From Bin25 sp965221765 (GTDB lineage: Bacteria > Bacteroidota > Bacteroidia > Flavobacteriales > Flavobacteriaceae), in the NCBI GenBank assembly GCA_965221765.1, contig OZ244911.1:682001-746000 (forward strand): DNA of 64,000 nt, in the 5' to 3' direction. A program made the position numbers and the translations under genes. Shown piece by piece: positions 39,446 through 48,104 of the stretch. Position 1 is the first letter of the stretch; each line of letters opens with the position of its first letter. Below the pieces are notes generated by a model. It made no database searches and was not told where the DNA came from. It was given only the letters and a program-made list of their open reading frames with translations.

Positions 39446-41002
39446 TTATGTGAATAACGCTTTAATACCGGGAAGGAATTTACCTTCCAAACTTTCAAGC
39501 ATCGCCCCTCCACCCGTTGACACATAGCTCATTTGATCGGCAAACCCAAACTGTTTGACAGCGGCAACCGAATCTCCACCACCCACAAGTGAAAAAGCCC
39601 CTTGTTTTGTTTTTTTAGCAATGGCTTGGCCTATTGCTTTGGTTCCATGTTCAAAATTGGAAAATTCAAAAACACCAATCGGGCCATTCCATAAAATGGT
39701 TTGGCATTGTTTGATGATGGATGAAAAATAATCTATCGTTTGAGGACCCGCATCCATCCCTTCATAGTCTTTTTCAATTTGGTGGCTTAAAAATACTTTT
39801 TGATTGGCTTCATTTGAAAAATCCTCAGCAGCCACGATGTCGATGGGTAAGTGAATTTCAACGCCTTTTTCTTTTGCTTTCGTCACTATGTCTATACAAT
39901 AATCGAGATATTGATCTTCACAGATTGATTTTCCGATGCGTCCGCCTTGTGCTTTTTTAAAAGTATAAACCATGCCCCCTCCAATAATGATGTGGTCTGC
40001 AATATGAAGCATTTTTTCTAGAATCGGAATTTTTGTTGACACTTTGGCACCACCTAAAATAACGACGATGGGTTTTTTTCCTGTTTTTAATACTCGATCA
40101 ATGGCCAAGATTTCAGACTCCAAAAGTTTGCCAAAATATTTTTTGTTTGGAAAATACTGAGCGATAATCGTTGTTGATGCATGCGCTCGATGTGCTGCTC
40201 CAAAAGCATCATTGATATACACAGAACCCAAATTAGAAAGTTTTTTGGCAAAATCAGCGTCTCCCTCGGTTTCTTCTTTGTAAAACCGAAGGTTTTCCAT
40301 CAACAAGATGTCTCCCATGGAAAGATGGTTTACCCCATTTTCCGCTTTTTCACCCACACAATCATCACAAAATCTTACTGGCCTATCCAACACTTGCGAC
40401 ACTTGGGACACGATATGTTTTAATGAGAGTTTTGATTCCACTCCTTTGGGTCGACCTAAATGAGATATTAAAACACAACGACCCCGATTTTCCATCACAA
40501 AATCAATGGTTGGTTTGGCTGCTAAAATTCTCGTCGTATCGGTAACCAAACCATTCTCATCCAAGGGGACATTAAAATCAACCCGGACAACAACGAGTTG
40601 CCCATCAAAATTGATTTTTCGATTGAGTCGATTGCCAACGGTGTTGTTGAAGTTGAATACTTTTTGGGGATACAACACTTCCCTGCCAAGTTTTTCAACT
40701 GATTTTAATTGATGAAAAGGACTCGTTTGATTGGGGTTTTCATTCAAAACATATTCTCCCGTTTGTTGGTAAGTGATTTGAACGAAATCTCCAATTTCTA
40801 ATTCAACACGTCGATCGTTTTTCAACTGGTCAAAGAGCACAAGCGATGCTTGGTCTTCTGCATCGACTTTGTATCCTTTTAAATGCTTGATGGATTCTCC
40901 ATTGGAAATCTGTAGATTGTAAAAATCAGCTTTATCTACAATTTGATATTTTGCTGTTTGAACTTTTTTCATTCCATTATTTTTTGCAGTTTGGATTTCC
41001 AA
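39446..41002 (-). CDS. pgk: Phosphoglycerate kinase with unusual N-terminal extension
   Basis: The last 390 residues are a complete phosphoglycerate kinase: VVVRVDFNVPLDENG (substrate loop), CVLISHLGRPKG, ENLRFYKEE, the hinge motif VILGGAKVSTKIPILEK, NGPIGVFEF, and the nucleotide loop SLVGGGDSVAAVKQ with STGGGAMLESLEGK. The enzyme makes ATP from 1,3-bisphosphoglycerate in glycolysis. It usually has about 395 residues; here some 125 residues precede it (about 1-125, with YQIVDKADFYNLQIS, LVLFDQLKNDRRVELEIGDFVQI). That front region has no stop, looks protein-like and has no family I know. ATG codons at 41002 and 40972 could both start it; no ATG suits a normal-length start just before the kinase. 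It may be a real fusion. Confidence 0.9.
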   Translation of the reverse strand: MEIQTAKNNGMKKVQTAKYQIVDKADFYNLQISNGESIKHLKGYKVDAEDQASLVLFDQLKNDRRVELEIGDFVQITYQQTGEYVLNENPNQTSPFHQLKSVEKLGREVLYPQKVFNFNNTVGNRLNRKINFDGQLVVVRVDFNVPLDENGLVTDTTRILAAKPTIDFVMENRGRCVLISHLGRPKGVESKLSLKHIVSQVSQVLDRPVRFCDDCVGEKAENGVNHLSMGDILLMENLRFYKEETEGDADFAKKLSNLGSVYINDAFGAAHRAHASTTIIAQYFPNKKYFGKLLESEILAIDRVLKTGKKPIVVILGGAKVSTKIPILEKMLHIADHIIIGGGMVYTFKKAQGGRIGKSICEDQYLDYCIDIVTKAKEKGVEIHLPIDIVAAEDFSNEANQKVFLSHQIEKDYEGMDAGPQTIDYFSSIIKQCQTILWNGPIGVFEFSNFEHGTKAIGQAIAKKTKQGAFSLVGGGDSVAAVKQFGFADQMSYVSTGGGAMLESLEGKFLPGIKALFT

Positions 41003-41846
41003 ATGTAGCGATTCGTTTTTTTGATTTGAATGAACTCTAGTGAAAAAGGTTTGTTTTCCATTTGTTGAAACAATAAAAAAGCCGGTTCATCCCTTGGAAA
41101 TCGAAACAAATCCATTAAAATACAAAGTCACTGAAAATTTATGTTTCAACCCATTGGCTTCTGCACGACCTTTGAATTGATTTAGTACTTTATTTTCCGT
41201 GGTTTTCTATTGATATGGTGAAGAGCCTGTTTTTCTAAAAAATAGCATCTAATCCTTATCGTAATAAGAATGATGATTGTTGCTGGTTTTGTTGCTTGGA
41301 ATCAACATCCCTTTTTGGTTTTAATACGACCGCATGGAATATCTGTTGATACGGTTTTCGATAACTGTATTGATTGAATAACTGAAAATAAGGGGCAACT
41401 CATTTCGGTTTGTTGCAAAGCATGAATCAATCCATTGAGTTTCGCTAAAGTAATGTTAGCTTCCGATGTATGTGGTACCATTTCATGCGTCAAAAAAGCA
41501 ACATGGACAAGCAGTGGTTGGAGGACATCCCCTGATATTTGAGCTGAACAATGATGCTTCCGAGGGTTCATGATGTTATGAAACCGAGTAAAAACAAGTG
41601 TTTTTGATCGGTTGAAACAGATTTTTTGATGGTGGTTTGATAATACCGGTTTGCTTTCTATTTTTTCTGAACGAAACACATTGAGAAGAGTTATATCGAG
41701 GGCAAATAGACTCTTTTGCACAAATGACTTTGTTCTAAACACCCTGTTAACGACCTAGTGCAACGTCCATTCTTTTATTGATATTTTATTTTTTATCGGC
41801 CAGGGCCAATCCCATGAAAACAGAACGTTTACAAACTGCCTATGAA
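41003..41846. other. Intergenic between pgk and the polysaccharide operon, one doubtful ORF
   Basis: About 840 bp. A minus-strand frame of 146 codons (41302-41742) is open but shows no family motif, no leader and an odd composition rich in His and Ser; I do not annotate it as a gene. The stretch next to pgk (41003-41300) has no open frame of note. A decayed gene that once lay between them is possible. Confidence 0.3.
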
Positions 41847-43241
41847 TCAAAAATCCAATCCGTCAAATTGAGCCGTTAGCGATTCAATATTTGGAAAAAA
41901 CCCGTCTCGGTCATTCGTTCTGCGTATTTCTATTTGAAAACGATAGCCTTCGGGAAGGTCTATATTTTGAAGAATGGCGGGCGTTTTCTCGACCACACGG
42001 ACAAAACCTGATTTTTGGGCATACCTTTCTTTGACTCTCACAAATTCTGTCCATTGATCGAACACACCATCATCATCCGTGTCAACACCTGCTCTCATTT
42101 CAATACCATCCACCCAAGGACCATTACTGATAAACGTTTGATTGGTTCTTTGAACAATTAAGTAAAATTTATCTTCTGCAAAACCGACACTTGGATCTGG
42201 ATGAAATCCTTCTCCTATTTCGCCATCCCAAACAAATTCTTTATTGATATCATCGCTTCGCCATCTTCCGACACGTAATGACTTTCCCTGTTCATGAGAA
42301 TCGTAATCGCAAAAAAGGTAGTATTGCTGTCCTATTTTGATCAACGTATAATCTCCATAAGCATTTTGATCTGGCACATGCACTTCGTAAACATATGGCG
42401 TTTGGTCTGGGCCATGAACCAACTGGTTTGGATCCGGTCGATAAGGCCGAATAACGCCTGTAGGATTGGTTCTTTCATCAATGGGATAAGGGAGTTCATG
42501 GGGTTCAAATCCATTAATCCCATCCGGACTGTCGGCATGGCCGGCTAAAGGTGAATCCCAAGAATTTTGCTGTGGATTGATGGGTGTCCAATCTTCATAA
42601 ATCAAATGAAACGTTCCATCATCATCCCGAAAAACAGCACTGTCTGAACCATGCGTGGGATCGTTGAGCACTCGCCCCATAACCATGCCTTGCTTTCCAT
42701 CGGTTAAATCTTCATCAATGATCAGATGGGGATCTTCATCATTCGGCTTATCAAAATAAATATAAAATTTTCCATCAAGATATTCTGCCGAAGTAACCCA
42801 TCGATTGGCAAGAGATGAAACCGGACCATAATGCTTCCAATTTTCCATATCCACACTATGCCATGAATGATATCCGGTTGAATGATCGAGACTATACCTG
42901 GCAAGCATCCAATAGTTTCCTTTTGAAATAGGAATAAAGACTGGAGCTTCCGTAGCGGTGTCAGGCGTTATTCTTGGTATGGATTTCCATGTATTCCATT
43001 GAGGATCTTGTTTGATATGTATTTTTTCCAAGCGATACTTATGCTTGAAACCAATAGATGACGTCGTCACAATAGCCGGGTCATTCTCAGAAGGGACTAG
43101 TCCACTTCCAGGAACACTAAATTTAAACGTTCCCGATTTACTGCTTTGTTGATTATCCAAGCCCTTTTTCATGGAATCATCTGAGGTATCACACCCTAGA
43201 ACCAAAAGAAACACAGAGATGACAAATGCATAGGACTTCAT
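41847..43241 (-). CDS. Beta-propeller glycosidase-like lipoprotein of the polysaccharide operon
   Basis: The ATG at 43241 gives MKSYAFVISVFLLVLGC, a lipoprotein leader with Cys at 17 followed by Asp/Ser-rich text (CDTSDDSMKKG); the frame runs 53 codons further upstream but without a leader. The 464-residue mature part has repeated blades (GNYWMLARYSLDHSTGYHSWHSVDMENWKHYGP, DGKFYIYFDKPNDEDPH, DSAVFRDDDGTFHLIYEDW, QQYYLFCDYDSHE, DKFYLIVQRTN) typical of five-bladed propellers of the GH43/GH117/GH32 type. Acidic residues at blade starts (TEAPVF, GSDSAVF) fit that architecture, but the exact GH family and substrate are not decided by eye. The lipobox plus acidic residues suggest surface display. 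It is the last gene of the susCD operon. Confidence 0.72.
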   Translation of the reverse strand: MKSYAFVISVFLLVLGCDTSDDSMKKGLDNQQSSKSGTFKFSVPGSGLVPSENDPAIVTTSSIGFKHKYRLEKIHIKQDPQWNTWKSIPRITPDTATEAPVFIPISKGNYWMLARYSLDHSTGYHSWHSVDMENWKHYGPVSSLANRWVTSAEYLDGKFYIYFDKPNDEDPHLIIDEDLTDGKQGMVMGRVLNDPTHGSDSAVFRDDDGTFHLIYEDWTPINPQQNSWDSPLAGHADSPDGINGFEPHELPYPIDERTNPTGVIRPYRPDPNQLVHGPDQTPYVYEVHVPDQNAYGDYTLIKIGQQYYLFCDYDSHEQGKSLRVGRWRSDDINKEFVWDGEIGEGFHPDPSVGFAEDKFYLIVQRTNQTFISNGPWVDGIEMRAGVDTDDDGVFDQWTEFVRVKERYAQKSGFVRVVEKTPAILQNIDLPEGYRFQIEIRRTNDRDGFFPNIESLTAQFDGLDF

Positions 43242-43450
43242 TTCAATCGAATTTGAACTATTTTTTGTTTTTTTTATAATCCTCCATGAATCGAAAACGA
43301 TACGACAATTTTCGTTTTTATCCGCTACATCTCTCCACTGTGATGAAACAATTTCTTTGGTCTTGCCAATAAAATGTCGATGCTTTCCATGGCACCGCAC
43401 TTTCGATAACGACCATCAAAAATCTTTGAAAAAATCGATTTCAGCCTTTT

Positions 43451-44935
43451 TCATTCAATATAAAAAGCTATTTCTGCAAGGGCCGTTCGTTTATGGCTTG
43501 CATGGTTTGTGACCGCACGATATCTGACATATCGAAATGCTTTTTGAGCATCGATTTTTTCTGTGTGAGGCGATGTGACGCCTTTAAAAATGTTAGGGGT
43601 TTCTGAATCATGAATCAAAGTCCATCCTTTTGCTTTCGATTCCTCTTCCCAACCAGAATCGTGAGAAACAAGCGTCGTTTCTGCATTACTAAGGTCATTA
43701 ATCCCCCACAATTGATAGCGTTTGATGTTTCTTTCTTGACAACATTCCACTCGAGGCCATATTTTAATTCCTTTAAGCGTTATCGACCTTCCAAAATCCA
43801 ACGTGAAATGATGACCAAATTGTTCCGGCGTTTCTCCAATCGAATGGTAGTATCGAGCAGTACCATCAAATAAAAATTCCACCGACCCTCCAAAATGTTC
43901 TCCAGATTCATCCGTGGGGAGTAAAATACGTTTGATTTGATCACTAGGAAATCGATTCAATGCTTTTGCTTGAAAAACAGCTCCAAGACCATTGCCCGAA
44001 GCATTCGAAATCAAAATATTGAAATCTTGACCATTGGTCAATCCTCCAACATTCAGTGTCCCCATCTCGTCCGACGTCGTGACGCTGACTCTTTGTTCTT
44101 CTCCACTATCAACAAAAATAGCGGTGACCACTAATTCTAGCTTGTCATCATTCACCCAATGCACCGTTGTTCCATCCACTCCAGGAGTCAGGGTAATGGT
44201 TTGTAGAAGCGGTGTCAATTCTGTGGGAAGTGAAAGCTCCGTCCAATCCGTTTCAAATTCATCAATGGATGTTTCCATATTTCTCTGACGGTCATAAGAA
44301 GTCGGAACGTAAGCAGATAGATATTCAATTGTCTCATTGGGATTTAAATTCGGCAACAATGTTTCCGTTTCGAGTCTCGAGGCCTCGACAACCACTTCTT
44401 GACCTTCTGTATTGGTGAATTTTATCGAACTTCTTCTTCCTAAACTGCTGCTTGGATTCCATACCACACGACCATTGGTGCCATCAAAAATGACGTTTTT
44501 TGTCGATCTTGGGGTTAAATTTTTTCTATAATTTTCTCCATAAGAAGTGGCAAACGTTCGAGTGCTCACAGAGGTATTGTTTTCTTTATCTTTCGTAACT
44601 AGCGTCATTTCGTAAGTCCGTTCATCCAAATCGGGAACAATCATATCAATTCGTTGTGTTTTTTGATCATTCTTTGTGAAAGGAAAACTGAGTGAATTTT
44701 CTCCTCGATTATAACTCACCACAAACTCGTCAACACTAAAGGCATTGGTAACAAAAGCACTTAATTGGATTCTTCCATTCCCGGAAAGACTATACACCGA
44801 ATCAATTTTCGTTGTGTACAAAATTTCACCCTCCTCTAAATAATGTATGTAATTGTCATCGACACCGACACACGAAACCACCACGGCAATAGCGACAAGG
44901 AGGAATCGTTTTAATTGTGTTCTAAATTGCTTCAT
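43451..44935 (-). CDS. DUF4998 domain surface lipoprotein with discoidin-like C-terminus
   Basis: The 494-residue product begins MKQFRTQLKRFLLVAIAVVVSC (lipobox Cys 22) and then reads YLEEGEILYTTKIDSVYSLSGNGRIQLSAFVTN, the start of DUF4998, a Bacteroidota domain found beside SusC/SusD pairs. The middle has two fibronectin-like stretches. The last 150 residues (VEFLFDGTARYYHSIGE, HHFTLDFGRSITLKGIKIWPR, YQLWGINDLSN, AFRYVRYRAVTNHAS) resemble a discoidin/F5-8C carbohydrate-binding fold. It probably helps to bind glycan at the cell surface, like SusE/SusF. Its start is 4 bp from the stop of the DUF4959/DUF5000 gene, so the two are in one operon. Confidence 0.8.
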   Translation of the reverse strand: MKQFRTQLKRFLLVAIAVVVSCVGVDDNYIHYLEEGEILYTTKIDSVYSLSGNGRIQLSAFVTNAFSVDEFVVSYNRGENSLSFPFTKNDQKTQRIDMIVPDLDERTYEMTLVTKDKENNTSVSTRTFATSYGENYRKNLTPRSTKNVIFDGTNGRVVWNPSSSLGRRSSIKFTNTEGQEVVVEASRLETETLLPNLNPNETIEYLSAYVPTSYDRQRNMETSIDEFETDWTELSLPTELTPLLQTITLTPGVDGTTVHWVNDDKLELVVTAIFVDSGEEQRVSVTTSDEMGTLNVGGLTNGQDFNILISNASGNGLGAVFQAKALNRFPSDQIKRILLPTDESGEHFGGSVEFLFDGTARYYHSIGETPEQFGHHFTLDFGRSITLKGIKIWPRVECCQERNIKRYQLWGINDLSNAETTLVSHDSGWEEESKAKGWTLIHDSETPNIFKGVTSPHTEKIDAQKAFRYVRYRAVTNHASHKRTALAEIAFYIE

Positions 44936-44939
44936 TGTT

Positions 44940-46160
44940 TTAATTGTCTTGATTTGTTATTTCACCATAGGCTGTAAACTCACCGATGTGAGCCGCACTA
45001 GCCGTAAATACTTTATTGATTCTGATTCGCACATAGCGAATTTGGGGGCGTTCTTGAACACCAAATTCATGTTCTTCACCTATATCGGCAGCCACTCTGT
45101 CTTCATCCGTTAATTGGCCAGGAGGAAGTCCCGAAGGCTTTACAGATTTTGCTGAATACAACAGCGTCCATTCGTCCCAATCACCACTTTGACTCGGAGC
45201 TTCTTTTCTTCCAAAAACTTCATACTCTTGCGGATTGCCGTGATTGAATGGGTAGGCTCTAGCCCCATCCGATCCAACTCGATGATGAATGATAATTCGA
45301 CTAATAAACGCTTCAACACCTAAATCAATCGTTAAATTGACCGGCAACGGGCTTGCACTGGTGGTATGAATGTAATTACTCACACCGTGTTCATCATCGA
45401 AAATACTAGAATGGCGCCCATTAAAATTTTCCCATCCGGAGGAAGGGGCATTATCTAATACAATGACGCGCATCAAATTTTTATCCAAACGTTCTTCTTT
45501 GATGGGGGTCAATTTACCATCTGGCGTATCTGGAAGAACCTCCGCCCGATTGCCATATTGGTCCCTAATAGATATTTTAAACGCTTGGGGCACGGACTCC
45601 CTATCTCTAAGAGAAAAATCACTTTCTGCAGCTGTTGAATAGATGGTTTCCACAATTTCTAACTCGCCAATTTCATTTTCCGCAAAAATTTCAAACGCCA
45701 GAGGCTCTCCATTTTCATTCGTCCAAGAAACATTGACGCCCGAATAGGTTTCTGCAATAACCGTCGAATTGGCCGTCACTTGCACGATAGGGTCTAAAGG
45801 CGCTAGAGAAAACGACACGCCGCTAGATTGATTTGCAGATCGATCAACCGTATAAAGCGTCACTGTTTTAGTTTGTGTATCTCCAAATCCTTCGATACGT
45901 AAATTATTCGTGAATGCGGAGGCTCGCACTTCTGCTTCATTTCCATTGGTATCGGTATAAATTGCTTTCACATACAACACATCTTTTCCAGATGGTAGGT
46001 CGTATGAAACATCAAACCCCCCATAAATCGGGGTGACATCTAGATTGAGGATATCCGCTGGAGGATTCTTTTCATTCACAATAGGACCATAAATCTCCTC
46101 TTGACATCCTATATTGATGGTGATGAAGTATATTAATACTAGTGTTACTACATTTTTCAT
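44940..46160 (-). CDS. DUF4959/DUF5000-type surface lipoprotein (SusE-like role)
   Basis: From ATG 46160 (ATG 46169 is an equal option) the product starts MKNVVTLVLIYFITINIGC, lipobox Cys 19, followed by EEIYGPIVNEKNPPADI. Three modules follow: DUF4959 (VTPIYGGFDVSYDLPSGKD), DUF5126 (VNVSWTNENGEPLAFEIFAEN) and the C-terminal DUF5000 discoidin-like domain (SSIFDDEHGVSNYIHT, LTIDLGVEAFISRIIIHHR, RYVRIRINKVF). This architecture is found downstream of susD in many Bacteroidota polysaccharide loci and is thought to bind glycan. It overlaps the susD end by nothing but starts 18 bp after it. Predicted to sit on the outer membrane. Intact. Confidence 0.83.
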   Translation of the reverse strand: MKNVVTLVLIYFITINIGCQEEIYGPIVNEKNPPADILNLDVTPIYGGFDVSYDLPSGKDVLYVKAIYTDTNGNEAEVRASAFTNNLRIEGFGDTQTKTVTLYTVDRSANQSSGVSFSLAPLDPIVQVTANSTVIAETYSGVNVSWTNENGEPLAFEIFAENEIGELEIVETIYSTAAESDFSLRDRESVPQAFKISIRDQYGNRAEVLPDTPDGKLTPIKEERLDKNLMRVIVLDNAPSSGWENFNGRHSSIFDDEHGVSNYIHTTSASPLPVNLTIDLGVEAFISRIIIHHRVGSDGARAYPFNHGNPQEYEVFGRKEAPSQSGDWDEWTLLYSAKSVKPSGLPPGQLTDEDRVAADIGEEHEFGVQERPQIRYVRIRINKVFTASAAHIGEFTAYGEITNQDN

Positions 46161-46177
46161 GTTTTCCATTTTTTCGA

Positions 46178-48094
46178 TTACCAACCCGGATTCTGTTTCA
46201 AGTTGGATAAATTGATTATTTCCGATAGGGCGATAGGCCATAAATAGTCTCGTTCTTCAAATAAAGAAGCTCTTCTCGTGTTCCATTGCGTTACTTGATA
46301 AAACACCTCCGGGGCTCCTGTATTGGAATCGCCATCTAAATTCCATCCCCTAATGGGAACATTCATGAGGTCTTTCAGATCCAACCATCGTCGCAAATCC
46401 CAATATCGTTTTCCTTCAAAAGACAGTTCAATCAAGCGCTCTTGTTTGATGATTTCTCTCATGCCCTCTTTTGTTGAAGGCTTGCTCGGATTCTCAGAAA
46501 AGTTCTGCCAACTTTCCACGACTCCATTCAAATTGGCCCTCGCTCTGATCCTATCGACATAATTATAGACCTCTTCTGTTGGTCCATTGGCTTCATTTAA
46601 AGCTTCAGCATACAATAAGTATAGATCCGATAAACGAATGATGGGAAATGGGTATTGCCACACATTGAATCGCCTTTGAGGCACATTTAATGTGGATTTT
46701 AAACTCACCAACTTCTTGGCTTGATACCCAGTAACGGCCGCTACGGTTTCATTTTTTCGGTTATTGGTTTCGTTTTTTCTCCATTTGACAACAAACTTTT
46801 CATCGGTTCCATTTCCAAACCAAATACTTCGATCAAAAGACAAATCGGAATAGAATCTTGGTTCTCTATCGAAATGTAGATTGACGCTGGTTTCACCATC
46901 GGCTACATAAAGAGCATCGCTAGGCCCAGCAACTTTTAATTTGTATCGATTTGGATAATCCCATGAAATGTCTTCATCAATAGGAACGCCATTACGAGAA
47001 TAATAGAGTTCTGCAATTCTCAAACTGACGGCCAAATTTCTCCCAATGATTGGTGTCCCGGCAACCGCTTGATTTAACGATTGTGATCGTTGTTGCAGAT
47101 TAAAACTATTGTTCGAAGAGGATCCCCAAATCAATTCTTTATTCCATGGGTCGGTGACTCGTCCCCTAAGGCCCGCTTTGAGGATGACAAAATCATCTTC
47201 TGGTCTAACGGAATTATACGTCGCCGGGTATATTTCAATCCCATTGGCAAGACACAGATCAATGGCCTCTTTAGTGGCTTGTGCCGCGGCCTCCCATTTA
47301 GAGACTTCAAAGGTTTGTGGAAAAAATGGTTGTCCCTCGGAATTTAAAAACTCGCCATAGATTCCATTAGCATGGAACAACGGACTAGCGTACTCGACCA
47401 AGATACGAGCTTTGATAGCGACTGCCGCAAGTCTTGAGATTCGTCCAGCATCAGCCGGCTGAAGAACAAAAGGCAAATCAGGGATGGCTTCATCAATCAG
47501 ATCCACAATGTAGTTGAAAGTTTCATCAATGGTACTTCTTTCTGGAGATTGATTGGCTATTTCTTCACTGACTGGGATGTTCTGGTCAACGATGATGACC
47601 GGTCCATACATTCTCGCTAAATAAAAGTGATAATACGCCTTTAAAAACTTAACCTCCGCAATCCATTGCAATCGTTCGTTTGTTCCAACATCTCTAACGG
47701 ATTCCACATTTTCTAGAAAAATATTGCAATCTCTAATCCCTCGATACAAACTATTCGGGGTTTGATTGTTAGGAGTTCCGACACCCCAATAATTAAAATA
47801 AACATTGGATGGATTCATAAAGCCATTAGAAACTAACGATCCTGCATTATTATCTTGTAGTGACAGAGGAATGACAAACTCATCACCACTCAACATAGCG
47901 GGGTCTTGTCCTAGCGAACCTTCGCTAGGAAGATAGGAGTAACATGTGGCCAAAAAGCCTAGAGCGGAGTTTCTATTAGAAAAGGCTTTATCTAAAACCG
48001 CGATATTGTCAGGGACAACATCTAAAAACTCTTCTTCGCAAGCATTGAAAAGTAAGCCTGAAAATAGAAACAGAATAAGCAGATATTTTTTCAT
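46178..48094 (-). CDS. susD: SusD/RagB family glycan-binding outer-membrane lipoprotein
   Basis: SusD caps the SusC channel and binds the oligosaccharide. From ATG 48094 (48100 also possible) the leader MKKYLLILFLFSGLLFNAC ends at a lipobox Cys, then EEEFLDVVPDN, a standard SusD N-terminus. Helical TPR-like units carry the family text: NSALGFLATCYSYLPSEG, LQWIAEVKFLKAYYHFYLARMYGPVII, VAIKARILVEYASPLFH, and the SusD C-terminus with PIIRLSDLYLLYAEALNEANGP, VDRIRARANL and ELSFEGKRYWDLRRWLDL. About 638 residues, a normal length. It follows susC within 15 bp and is in the same transcript. Intact. Confidence 0.94.
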   Translation of the reverse strand: MKKYLLILFLFSGLLFNACEEEFLDVVPDNIAVLDKAFSNRNSALGFLATCYSYLPSEGSLGQDPAMLSGDEFVIPLSLQDNNAGSLVSNGFMNPSNVYFNYWGVGTPNNQTPNSLYRGIRDCNIFLENVESVRDVGTNERLQWIAEVKFLKAYYHFYLARMYGPVIIVDQNIPVSEEIANQSPERSTIDETFNYIVDLIDEAIPDLPFVLQPADAGRISRLAAVAIKARILVEYASPLFHANGIYGEFLNSEGQPFFPQTFEVSKWEAAAQATKEAIDLCLANGIEIYPATYNSVRPEDDFVILKAGLRGRVTDPWNKELIWGSSSNNSFNLQQRSQSLNQAVAGTPIIGRNLAVSLRIAELYYSRNGVPIDEDISWDYPNRYKLKVAGPSDALYVADGETSVNLHFDREPRFYSDLSFDRSIWFGNGTDEKFVVKWRKNETNNRKNETVAAVTGYQAKKLVSLKSTLNVPQRRFNVWQYPFPIIRLSDLYLLYAEALNEANGPTEEVYNYVDRIRARANLNGVVESWQNFSENPSKPSTKEGMREIIKQERLIELSFEGKRYWDLRRWLDLKDLMNVPIRGWNLDGDSNTGAPEVFYQVTQWNTRRASLFEERDYLWPIALSEIINLSNLKQNPGW

Positions 48095-48104
48095 GACCAT
48101 TGTA

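Noticed and set aside
41302..41742. 146-codon minus-strand frame as a gene
   Set aside because: No family motif, no leader, unusual composition (many His and Ser), and no good start context. Reported only as a doubtful open frame.
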